Assembly: GCA_031283865.1 (NCBI GenBank)
Contig: JAITAX010000014.1
Coordinates: 1-6,706, forward strand
Direction of reading: 5' to 3'
From: Eubacteriales Family XIII. Incertae Sedis bacterium
GTDB lineage: Bacteria > Bacillota > Clostridia > Peptostreptococcales > Anaerovoracaceae
DNA: 6,706 nucleotides
Shown: positions 1-6,285 of the stretch, one piece after another
Layout of the letters: the number at the start of each line of letters is the position of its first letter
Position numbering within the stretch: the stretch's first letter is position 1
Notes under the pieces: generated by a model
Databases searched by the model: none
The model's input: the letters and a program-made list of their open reading frames with translations, nothing else
Told to the model about the DNA's origin: nothing
Translations under genes and position numbers: made by a program

Positions 1-435
1 CTGCACGAGGCGAAGAAGCGCGCCGGCGTGAACGGGAAAGTGATTTGCGTCGGCGGCAGCGAAAAGTCCACGGAGCGCGCCAAGAAGCTGAATCTCGCGG
101 ACGCGTATTTTGCGTTCGACGCGACGGACGCGGTCGGCCTGTACAACAAGGTTGCGGAATTGACGGACGGCAAGCTGGCGGACGTCGTAATCAACTGCGT
201 GAACATCGAGAACACGGAGATGGCGTCCATCCTCGCGTGCAGGGATCGCGGCACCGTCTACTTTTTCTCTATGGCGACCGGCTTCACAAAGGCCGCGCTC
301 GGCGCGGAGGGCGTGGGCAAGGACGTGGATATGATCATCGGCAACGGCTACTGCAAGGACCACGCGGAGATCGCGTTGCAGGTCCTGCGCGAGAACGCCG
401 GCCTGCGCAAGCTGTTCGAGGAGATGTACGCGTAG
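1..435 (+). CDS. kdd: L-erythro-3,5-diaminohexanoate dehydrogenase, C-terminal part (5' end outside window)
   Basis: This is the last 144 residues of a gene that is already open at base 1, so the true start lies to the left. Kdd (EC 1.4.1.11) is a cytoplasmic enzyme that removes the 3-amino group of 3,5-diaminohexanoate with NAD+, giving 5-amino-3-oxohexanoate, ammonia and NADH. The fragment reads as the second half of a dinucleotide-binding fold: a beta strand ending VICVGG near residues 14-19, a helix with ERAKKL, a second strand VVINCVN, then a RGTVYFFSMATGF strand and turn. The C-terminus (IIGNGYCKDHAEIALQVLRE) looks like the end of known Kdd proteins, which are roughly 340-350 residues long. 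Identity rests on this resemblance and on its place directly before kamA, the usual order in lysine fermenters. The missing N-terminal half means cofactor and substrate residues cannot be fully checked. Another NAD-dependent dehydrogenase is possible but unlikely here. Confidence 0.85.
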   Translation: MHEAKKRAGVNGKVICVGGSEKSTERAKKLNLADAYFAFDATDAVGLYNKVAELTDGKLADVVINCVNIENTEMASILACRDRGTVYFFSMATGFTKAALGAEGVGKDVDMIIGNGYCKDHAEIALQVLRENAGLRKLFEEMYA

Positions 436-527
436 GGATGCACAGGGGCGGTTCGAGACTTCTGACTTTTCCGGCGGTTTCGAACGGCGCGCGAAAGCGA
501 CGCGGCGGCGCGGACCATAAGGGGGGA

Positions 528-543
528 CGCGCAAAATCGCGCG
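528..543 (+). other. small GC hairpin after kdd, possible weak terminator
   Basis: CGCGC at 528-532 can pair with GCGCG at 539-543 around a six-base AAAATC loop. A short T-rich stretch (GTTTCTT, 550-556) follows about six bases later rather than directly, so it is at best a weak intrinsic terminator of the kdd transcript. It sits just before the predicted kamA promoter, which is where a boundary between two transcription units would be expected. A chance hairpin is equally possible in sequence this rich in GC. Confidence 0.2.
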
Positions 544-558
544 GTGACTGTTTCTTAA

Positions 559-586
559 AAGACAATGAGGGGTACTTATATATAAT
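559..586 (+). promoter_or_regulatory. predicted sigma-70/sigma-A-type promoter for kamA
   Basis: A perfect -10 hexamer TATAAT lies at 581-586 inside an AT-rich patch that stands out from the GC-rich surroundings. At a 16-base spacing upstream is AAGACA (559-564), which matches four of six positions of TTGACA including the ACA end. A start near 593 would leave a leader of about 30 bases before the kamA ATG at 624. No clear operator repeat or sigma-54 -24/-12 pair was seen. This suggests that kamA and the genes behind it can be transcribed independently of kdd, although read-through from kdd remains possible. Confidence 0.5.
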
Positions 587-608
587 AGATAGCAGGGGTG
601 TTGGTACG

Positions 609-614
609 AGGAGG
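609..614 (+). promoter_or_regulatory. kamA ribosome binding site
   Basis: A full AGGAGG Shine-Dalgarno sequence ends nine bases before the ATG at 624. It is the strongest such site in the window, which fits high expression of KamA, and it fixes the start. Confidence 0.85.
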
Positions 615-623
615 TACGGATAG

Positions 624-1886
624 ATGGCGGAGATAAGAAAGTGGAAAGATATTCCTCTTTGGCGGGACGTGAGCGAGGAGGATTGGAACGATTGGCGCTG
701 GCAGATCAGGAACAGACTGACGAACGTCGATGAGATCAAGCGGGTCGTGAACCTGACGGCCAAGGAAGAGGAAGACATAAAGAGGGTGGCGGACTGCTTC
801 CGCGTGGGCATAACGCCTTATTACGCGTCGCTCATGGATCCGGACGATCCGCACTGCCCCGTCAGAATGCAGGCCGTACCCGTTCTGGCCGAAACGCATA
901 AAGGCGAAAACGACATGGAGGACCCCCTGCACGAGGACGCGGATTCCCCCGCGCCGGGCCTGACGCACAGGTATCCCGACCGCGTGCTCTTCCTCATCAC
1001 GGACCAGTGTTCCATGTACTGCCGGCATTGTACGCGCCGCAGGCTGGCCGGCGAATACGACAGCAGCCGCGACATGCAGGACATCAAGAAGTGCATTGAG
1101 TATATCCGCAATACGCCGCAGGTGCGGGACGTACTGCTTTCGGGCGGCGATTGCCTCTGCGTGTCCGACGACGTGCTGGAGTTCATCATCGCGGAGCTGC
1201 GCAAGATCCCCCATGTGGAGATCGTGCGGCTCGGGTCGCGGACGCCCGTGGTCATGCCCATGCGCATCACGGACGATCTCGTGAATATGCTGAAGAAATA
1301 TCATCCCGTATGGCTGAACACGCATTTCAACCATCCCAAGGAAATGACGGCGGACGCCGTGACCGCGCTGGCGAAGCTCGCCGACGCCGGCATACCGCTC
1401 GGGAACCAGAGCGTGCTGCTCAGAGGGGTGAACGACTGCCCGCACGTCATGCGCGAACTGGTGCACCTGCTGGTTAAGAACAGGGTGCGCCCCTACTATA
1501 TCTACCAGTGCGATTTGTCCATGGGCATAGAGCATTTCAGGACCAAGGTGGCAAAGGGGATAGAGATCATAGAGGCGCTGCGCGGGCATACCTCGGGCTT
1601 CGCGGTTCCGACTTTCGTCGTGGACGCGCCGGGCGGCGGCGGGAAGACGCCCGTCATGCCCGACTACCTGATTTCTTCCACGACGGAGCGCGTCATACTG
1701 CGCAACTACGAGGGCGTCATAACGTCCTACGCGGAGCCGAAGCACCAAGACGAAATCGCTTGTAACTGCGACTACTGCACGGGCAAAAAGAGCTACAAGT
1801 TCGAGGGCGTTGCGGCGCTGTCGGAGGGCAAGGCCATCTCGATTGAGCCTGCGAACCTTGCGAGGCACAGAAGAAATTCCAAATAA
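624..1886 (+). CDS. kamA: L-lysine 2,3-aminomutase
   Basis: KamA (EC 5.4.3.2) converts L-lysine to L-beta-lysine, the first step of lysine fermentation. It is a cytoplasmic radical SAM enzyme that uses a [4Fe-4S] cluster and pyridoxal phosphate. The 420-residue protein has the expected N-terminus (WNDWRWQ, residues 21-27). The cluster motif CxxxCxxC is C129, C133 and C136, followed by R138, and the SAM-binding SGGD is residues 173-176. Compared with the well-studied Clostridium subterminale enzyme, numbering is shifted by about four: the PLP lysine is K341 in GGGGKTP, the substrate-contacting aspartates are D297 and D334, and the carboxylate-binding arginine is R138. The four zinc-ligand cysteines of the C-terminal region are also present (C272, C380, C382, C385). 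The gene looks intact and active. Paralogues used to make the osmolyte N-acetyl-beta-lysine (AblA) have the same motifs; the kdd and kamDE neighbours point to fermentation instead. Confidence 0.97.
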   Translation: MAEIRKWKDIPLWRDVSEEDWNDWRWQIRNRLTNVDEIKRVVNLTAKEEEDIKRVADCFRVGITPYYASLMDPDDPHCPVRMQAVPVLAETHKGENDMEDPLHEDADSPAPGLTHRYPDRVLFLITDQCSMYCRHCTRRRLAGEYDSSRDMQDIKKCIEYIRNTPQVRDVLLSGGDCLCVSDDVLEFIIAELRKIPHVEIVRLGSRTPVVMPMRITDDLVNMLKKYHPVWLNTHFNHPKEMTADAVTALAKLADAGIPLGNQSVLLRGVNDCPHVMRELVHLLVKNRVRPYYIYQCDLSMGIEHFRTKVAKGIEIIEALRGHTSGFAVPTFVVDAPGGGGKTPVMPDYLISSTTERVILRNYEGVITSYAEPKHQDEIACNCDYCTGKKSYKFEGVAALSEGKAISIEPANLARHRRNSK

Positions 1887-1896
1887 CGGGATTTTG

Positions 1897-1928
1897 CTGC
1901 GGCCCGGCCCGTCGCCGCGCGGGCGCAG
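1897..1928 (+). other. GC-rich hairpin in the kamA-kamB gap
   Basis: CTGCGGCCCG (1897-1906) pairs with CGGGCGCAG (1920-1928): nine base pairs with one bulged G at 1902 and a 13-base loop. No T-tract follows, and on the opposite strand the hairpin is followed by A residues, so it is not a standard intrinsic terminator in either direction. Lying 11 bases after the kamA stop, it could protect the 3' end of a processed kamA message or partly block read-through. That would give more KamA than KamB/KamC. The rest of the 1887-1976 gap holds nothing else I can recognise. Confidence 0.35.
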
Positions 1929-1966
1929 ACGCAAACGCGCACAGGCCGCGTAAGTCGATTGCAAAC

Positions 1967-1970
1967 AAGG
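1967..1970 (+). promoter_or_regulatory. kamB ribosome binding site (decides the start)
   Basis: AAGG lies six bases before the ATG at 1977. The upstream in-frame TTG at 1959 has no comparable site at the right distance, so the ATG is the better start. Confidence 0.6.
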
Positions 1971-1976
1971 AATAAC

Positions 1977-3008
1977 ATGGGGCTTCTGCGCGAAACAACG
2001 AGTCAATATAAGATCGTTTCCGTCGTCGGCATGGCGAAAAACACGGGCAAGACCACCACGCTCGGCGCGCTGATCGCGGAGGCGGCGGACGAGGGCATAC
2101 GCCTCGGCGTCACATCCACGGGCCGGGACGGCGAAACGGAGGATCTCGTAACGGGGACGGCAAAGCCCCGAATCTTCCTGCCGGAGGGCGCGATGGCGAC
2201 GATTCCGAAAGAATTGTACGCGTTCGCGGAAGCCGGGCTTGAAATCCTGCGCATGACGGACTATCATACGGCGCTGGGGCAGGTCATGATCTGCGGCGCG
2301 GTCAGCGAGGGTACTGTGCAGGTGGCGGGTCCCGTATCGGCGACGGGGCAGATGGGCATTTGCGCGGAGATGTTGGAACTCGGCGCGGACATGGTGCTGA
2401 TCGACGGCGCCATAGACCGGCGCTCGGTCGCCGCGCCTCGCACATCGGACGCCGTAATCCTGGCGACGGGGGCGGCCCTGTCCGGCCGCATGTCGGAGGT
2501 GGCGGCGGAAACCGCCCATGTGGCGGAATTGTACGGCCTGCCGACGCTGCGGGACGAGGCGGCGCTCGCGGAGATCGCGAAGCACGCGGGGGAAAAACGC
2601 ATCCTGTGCATTGGCGAGCAAAGCGATGAAAGCAAGGTATTGAATTTGAAGACGGGCCTCGCGGCGGGCGCCGATGTCGGCGGGGCAATCGACGAAAACA
2701 GCCGCTATATCTGTTTGCCGGGAGCGCTCACAAAGGGCCTTGCGGAGGGCATCCCGGCGAATTTCTTAAAGACTGCGGCTTTCGTGGTGACCGATCCGAC
2801 AAAGGTATTCGTAGACAGGCGCGCGTGGCGACGGCTTCGCGACAGAGGCCTGCGGGTCTTCGTCCTCTCGGGTGTGAAGATCGTCGCGATAACGGTCAAT
2901 CCCTATTCGCCGGCGGGCTTTTCCTTTGACAGCGCCGAGTTAATCAGGATGATCGGCGCCGCGGTCGGGGACATCCCCGTCCTCGATGTGCGAATGCGGC
3001 GGGCTTGA
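1977..3008 (+). CDS. kamB: KamB, P-loop protein, probable lysine 5,6-aminomutase reactivase subunit
   Basis: The protein has 343 residues from the ATG at 1977; an alternative TTG start six codons upstream lacks a ribosome binding site. No signal peptide or membrane segment is visible, so it should be cytoplasmic. The N-terminus forms a beta strand (KIVSVVG) leading into a P-loop with G18, then N22-T23-G24-K25-T26-T27. This is reminiscent of MobB-type or CobB/CobQ-like P-loop proteins. There are five residues rather than four between the first glycine and GKT, a variant worth noting. A hydrophobic strand ending in D143 (VLID, then GAIDRRS) is a candidate Walker B. A later region (VDRRAWRRL, then a hydrophobic strand VKIVAITVNPYSPAGFSFD) looks like a second folded part. 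Genes of this type lie between kamA and kamC in lysine fermenters and have counterparts in ornithine-fermentation clusters. The naming as a reactivase subunit is an assignment by position; its biochemical action is not shown by this sequence. Confidence 0.75.
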   Translation: MGLLRETTSQYKIVSVVGMAKNTGKTTTLGALIAEAADEGIRLGVTSTGRDGETEDLVTGTAKPRIFLPEGAMATIPKELYAFAEAGLEILRMTDYHTALGQVMICGAVSEGTVQVAGPVSATGQMGICAEMLELGADMVLIDGAIDRRSVAAPRTSDAVILATGAALSGRMSEVAAETAHVAELYGLPTLRDEAALAEIAKHAGEKRILCIGEQSDESKVLNLKTGLAAGADVGGAIDENSRYICLPGALTKGLAEGIPANFLKTAAFVVTDPTKVFVDRRAWRRLRDRGLRVFVLSGVKIVAITVNPYSPAGFSFDSAELIRMIGAAVGDIPVLDVRMRRA

Positions 3009-3060
3009 ACAGCCGCCGGAGCGCCGCGCGGCGTTTGGACGGAGCCGAAATCAAGCTGAA

Positions 3061-3064
3061 AGGA
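3061..3064 (+). promoter_or_regulatory. kamC ribosome binding site (supports the GTG start)
   Basis: AGGA, part of AAAGGA at 3059-3064, ends seven bases before GTG at 3072. An in-frame TGA at 3057-3059 closes the frame just upstream, so GTG 3072 is the only sensible start in this frame. Confidence 0.65.
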
Positions 3065-3071
3065 CTGCGCT

Positions 3072-4730
3072 GTGTACGCGAGCGAACGAACAAACAGGGA
3101 AACAGGTTTTTTCGACGTGCTGTCGGAGCTGCGCCTCCGCACGCCCTACGGAAAGAAGCGCGCCGCCGCGGCGCGCGCTTTCGCGCCGGGCGATGAGGCG
3201 GCTCTCGAAGCGGAGTTTGACAGGTTGCAGGGCGTGCGCAACATGCTCGCCGCACACGGGGACGCGGCGAAGCGCATAGAGGGGGTATTTGACGAGATCA
3301 AGGACCTTTCCCTCACCCTCGCACGCTGTTCGGAGCTCGTCCTCTCGACCGTGGAGCTTTTTGAAATCAAGGTCCTGCTGCTGCGCACGGAGGCCCTTGC
3401 CGGCATATACGGGGAGATCGGTTCCGCCATGCCGAGCGGCTTCATGCCGGAGGATACAAGCGGGCTTCTCGACGCGCTTGATCCCGAGGGCGGCAGGATG
3501 CCCACGTTCTACATATACGATCTGTTCTCGGAAGAATTGGCCGCATTGCGCAGGCGGAAGAAAGAGAAAGAACGCCTGCTGCGCGCCGATCGGAAGCGCT
3601 TGGCCGATGAGCTTTTTGCCGCCGCCGGCATAGCGACGGATCCCAAATTCGAGGCGGTGATCGCGCGCGGCGACACGGCGGCGATGGAGGCCGCGCGCAG
3701 CGCGCCGCAGCTTTATGCGGCGGGGGAAGACCTCTTTTCCGTGCGTTTTGCGCTCGCGGCGAGCGAGGCGGGGCGCGCGCTGCAGGGGGAAGCGGAGGCG
3801 CTTGCGGCGGAGATCGAAGAGGCGGAGGACCGCGTGCGCGCGGAACTGACGTGCGCGGTCGCCGCCGAGGCGGCGCGCATCCTGCGGAACTGTGATCGCA
3901 TCGGCGCGCTCGACTTCCTCATGGCGAAAGCGGCCCACGCGCTGCGGCACGGCTGCGTCAGGCCCGTAATCACGCGCGGCCACGCGCTGCGCATAGAGGA
4001 GGGCAGACATCTGCCGACGGAGCGCGCGCTGCGCGAAAAGGGGCACGCCTACCGGCCCGTCAGCATCGACTTGGCGCCGGGCGTTTCCTGCATCATGGGC
4101 GCGAACATGGGCGGCAAGACCGTTTCCATGAAGCTGGTGGGCTTGGTGGCCGCGATGACCGGCCACGGGTTCTTCGTTCCGTGCAAATCGGCCGTCGTGG
4201 GGCTTTCCGCGTCGATCAGCATACTCATAGGCGACAGTCAGGACCTGCGCAAGGGGCTTTCGAGCTTCGGGAGCGAGATGGAGGAATTGAACGCCATCCT
4301 AAAGGACAGCGGGGCGCGGGCGCTGATCCTCATAGACGAGATCGCCGGCGCCACGAATCCGGCGGAGGGGCGCGCGCTGACAAGGGCTTTTATCGCGCAT
4401 CTGTCCGACAAGCCTTACATCACGCTTATGACGACGCACTTCGACCGCGTTGCGGACGGCGGAACCGTCGCGAACTATTGCGTGCGCGGGCTTTCGGGCG
4501 CGAACCTCGAGGACTTGGCGGCGGCGCTGCGGGACGCGGCGCCGGGCGAAAGGCTTGAGGCTATCGGCGCGCTGATGGATTATCGGCTCGAAAGGGTTAT
4601 GGGTGAGCGCGATACGCCCAAAGACGCGATCCGAATCGCCGAAATATTGGGAGTAAACAAGGAAATCATAGCCTTGGCAAGGATCTTCATGGAAGAGGAA
4701 CATGCGGATCGAACCGAGAAAGGGGTTTGA
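3072..4730 (+). CDS. kamC: KamC, MutS-like ATPase, probable lysine 5,6-aminomutase reactivase ATPase
   Basis: This 552-residue protein begins with GTG and carries a MutS-type ATPase in its C-terminal third. Walker A is G343-ANMG-G348-K349-T350 (compare GPNMGGKST in MutS). Walker B is LILIDE with D422 and E423, followed by a GATNPAEG segment in place of the RGTST region of MutS. The switch histidine H456 is in MTTHF. The first 340 residues are largely helical and charged (for example RRRKKEKERLL near residue 160), like the core and lever domains of MutS. The N-terminal mismatch-binding domain with its FxE motif is absent, as is any C-terminal Smr nuclease domain, so a role in DNA mismatch repair is unlikely. 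It follows kamB by 63 bases and ends one base before kamD. The likely job is ATP-driven release of damaged cobalamin from KamDE so that the enzyme can be recharged; this is inferred from position and family. A general MutS2-like protein is the alternative. Confidence 0.85.
   Translation: MYASERTNRETGFFDVLSELRLRTPYGKKRAAAARAFAPGDEAALEAEFDRLQGVRNMLAAHGDAAKRIEGVFDEIKDLSLTLARCSELVLSTVELFEIKVLLLRTEALAGIYGEIGSAMPSGFMPEDTSGLLDALDPEGGRMPTFYIYDLFSEELAALRRRKKEKERLLRADRKRLADELFAAAGIATDPKFEAVIARGDTAAMEAARSAPQLYAAGEDLFSVRFALAASEAGRALQGEAEALAAEIEEAEDRVRAELTCAVAAEAARILRNCDRIGALDFLMAKAAHALRHGCVRPVITRGHALRIEEGRHLPTERALREKGHAYRPVSIDLAPGVSCIMGANMGGKTVSMKLVGLVAAMTGHGFFVPCKSAVVGLSASISILIGDSQDLRKGLSSFGSEMEELNAILKDSGARALILIDEIAGATNPAEGRALTRAFIAHLSDKPYITLMTTHFDRVADGGTVANYCVRGLSGANLEDLAAALRDAAPGERLEAIGALMDYRLERVMGERDTPKDAIRIAEILGVNKEIIALARIFMEEEHADRTEKGV
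4720..4725 (+). promoter_or_regulatory. kamD ribosome binding site inside the kamC end (decides the start)
   Basis: AAGGGG ends six bases before the ATG at 4732 and lies within the last codons of kamC. It favours ATG 4732 over the in-frame upstream ATG at 4702, which would overlap kamC by 29 bases and give a protein ten residues longer than usual. Confidence 0.7.
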
Positions 4731-4731
4731 A

Positions 4732-6285
4732 ATGAGCAAATTGAATCTGGATCCGAGCGTGGTGGCCGGCGCGAGAAGCTGCGCCGCGCGGATTGCGGAA
4801 AACGTGCAGGGATTTATAGACAAACACACCACCGTGAGCACGGAACGCACGGTGGCGCGGCTCCTCGGCGTCGACGGCGTGGACGCCCTCGAATCACCGC
4901 TGCCGAACGTATTCGTGGACCGAATCAAGGACGCCGGCCTGTTGGACAGGGGCTGCGCTTACTGGCTCGGCAACACCATGCTCGCGACGGGGCAGTCGCC
5001 GCAGCAGATCGCGGAAGAAACGGCGCTGGGGGCGCTGGACTTTCGGGAGTTTCCGACGGTTTCCGCCCGCGAGGCCGAAAAGGCGCTGGGTCCGGCCGTG
5101 CGGACGGCGCTGTCGCGCATAAAGGCGCAGCGCGAAGCGCGGGAGGATATGCTGCGCACGCTCGGCGAGGGCAAGCGGCCCTACCTCTACGTCATCGTCG
5201 CCACGGGCAACATCTATGAGGACGTCGTGCAGGCGCAGGCGGCGGCCAGGCAGGGCGCGGACATCATAGCGGTCATAAGGACGACGGCGCAGAGCCTGCT
5301 CGACTACGTACCCTACGGACCGACGACAGAGGGCTTCGGCGGCACCTACGCCACGCAGGAGAATTTCCGCATCATGCGCAAGGCGCTGGATGAGGTCGGC
5401 CGGGAGGTCGGCCGGTATATACGGCTCTGCAACTATTCCTCGGGCATGTGTATGCCCGAAATCGCGGCGATGGGCGCGCTGGAACGTCTCGACGTGATGC
5501 TGAACGACGCGCTCTACGGCATACTGTTCCGCGACATCAACATGCAGCGGACGCTCGTAGACCAGTTCTTCTCCAGAGTGATCATCGGTTACAGCGGCGT
5601 CATCTTCAACTCGGGCGAGGACAACTACCTGACGACGGCGGACGCTTTCGAAGAGGCGCACACGGTGCTGGCCTCGCAGTTCATCAACGAGCAATTTGCC
5701 GTGCTGGCGGGCATTCCCGAAGCGCAGATGGGACTTGGACACGCGTTCGAGATGGATCCCGGCCTCGAGGACGGCTTCCTGTACGAGCTGGCGCAGGCGA
5801 TCATGGCGAAAGAGATCTTTCCGGACGCATCGCTGAAGTACATGCCGCCCACGAAATTCATGACGGGCAACATCTTCAAGGGGCATATACAGGACGCGCT
5901 CTTCAATCTGATCGCCGTATGGTCGGGGCAGTCGCTGCAGCTTCTCGGTATGCTGACCGAGGCCATCCATACGCCGCACTTGCAGGACCGCTTCCTGTCG
6001 ATTGAAAACGCGTCGTACATCTTCAACAACGCGCGGCACATCGGGGAAGAGATCGAGTTTAAGAAAGACGGCGTGATCCAAAAACGGGCGCAGCTCGTGC
6101 TGTCGCAGGCCGAGGCGCTGCTGCGGCAGATCGAAGAGGAGGGGCTGTTTGCGACCATCGAGCAGGGCAAGTTCGGCGGCGTGAAACGGTCGAGAGAGGG
6201 CGGCAAGGGACTCGAAGGCGTCGTCGTGAAACACGGCGATTATTTCAATCCCTTCATAGAGCCGATGATGCGGGGGGTGAAATAA
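4732..6285 (+). CDS. kamD: Lysine 5,6-aminomutase, alpha (large) subunit
   Basis: KamD pairs with KamE to form the adenosylcobalamin- and PLP-dependent mutase (EC 5.4.3.3) that moves the terminal amino group of L-beta-lysine to carbon 5, giving 3,5-diaminohexanoate; D-lysine is also a substrate in known enzymes. The 517-residue protein matches the roughly 516 residues of the Clostridium sticklandii subunit and forms the TIM-barrel partner that holds PLP and substrate. With a shift of one residue, positions I recall as PLP contacts in that structure are all present: R183 and S188 (IRTTAQS), S237 (NYSSG), Y262 (the aromatic residue next to PLP) and R267 (YGILFR). The start at 4732 gives the usual N-terminus (SKLNLDPSVV). 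It lies one base after the kamC stop and its own stop touches the kamE start, so translational coupling is likely. No frameshift or missing key residue is seen. Confidence 0.96.
   Translation: MSKLNLDPSVVAGARSCAARIAENVQGFIDKHTTVSTERTVARLLGVDGVDALESPLPNVFVDRIKDAGLLDRGCAYWLGNTMLATGQSPQQIAEETALGALDFREFPTVSAREAEKALGPAVRTALSRIKAQREAREDMLRTLGEGKRPYLYVIVATGNIYEDVVQAQAAARQGADIIAVIRTTAQSLLDYVPYGPTTEGFGGTYATQENFRIMRKALDEVGREVGRYIRLCNYSSGMCMPEIAAMGALERLDVMLNDALYGILFRDINMQRTLVDQFFSRVIIGYSGVIFNSGEDNYLTTADAFEEAHTVLASQFINEQFAVLAGIPEAQMGLGHAFEMDPGLEDGFLYELAQAIMAKEIFPDASLKYMPPTKFMTGNIFKGHIQDALFNLIAVWSGQSLQLLGMLTEAIHTPHLQDRFLSIENASYIFNNARHIGEEIEFKKDGVIQKRAQLVLSQAEALLRQIEEEGLFATIEQGKFGGVKRSREGGKGLEGVVVKHGDYFNPFIEPMMRGVK

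Noticed and set aside
449..485. GTTCGA/TCGAAC inverted repeat after kdd
   Set aside because: Only six pairs with a 23-base loop, no T-tract and no second copy; too weak to call a terminator or operator.
601..616. TTGGTAC before kamA as half of a sigma-54 promoter
   Set aside because: The GG has no GC/TTGC element at the required spacing downstream, and the bases overlap the ribosome binding site; the TATAAT promoter explains the region better.
45..623. Frame of 192 codons on the + strand overlapping the kdd end and the kamA leader
   Set aside because: The part over kdd is an out-of-frame, arginine/glycine-rich shadow and the rest covers the predicted promoter; no similarity to a known protein.
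576..2621. Long open frame of 681 codons on the - strand across kamA and kamB
   Set aside because: It runs opposite to two genes with clear catalytic motifs, its translation is rich in R, H, A and V without recognisable domains, and such long antisense frames are common in GC-rich genes with biased third positions.
3051..4166. Open frame of 371 codons on the - strand across kamC
   Set aside because: Low-complexity arginine- and alanine-rich translation opposite a clear MutS-type ATPase gene; taken as a composition artefact.
4894..6234. Open frame of 446 codons on the - strand across kamD
   Set aside because: It mirrors the codon pattern of kamD, has no domain signature and no ribosome site that stands out; kamD itself has all PLP-contact residues.
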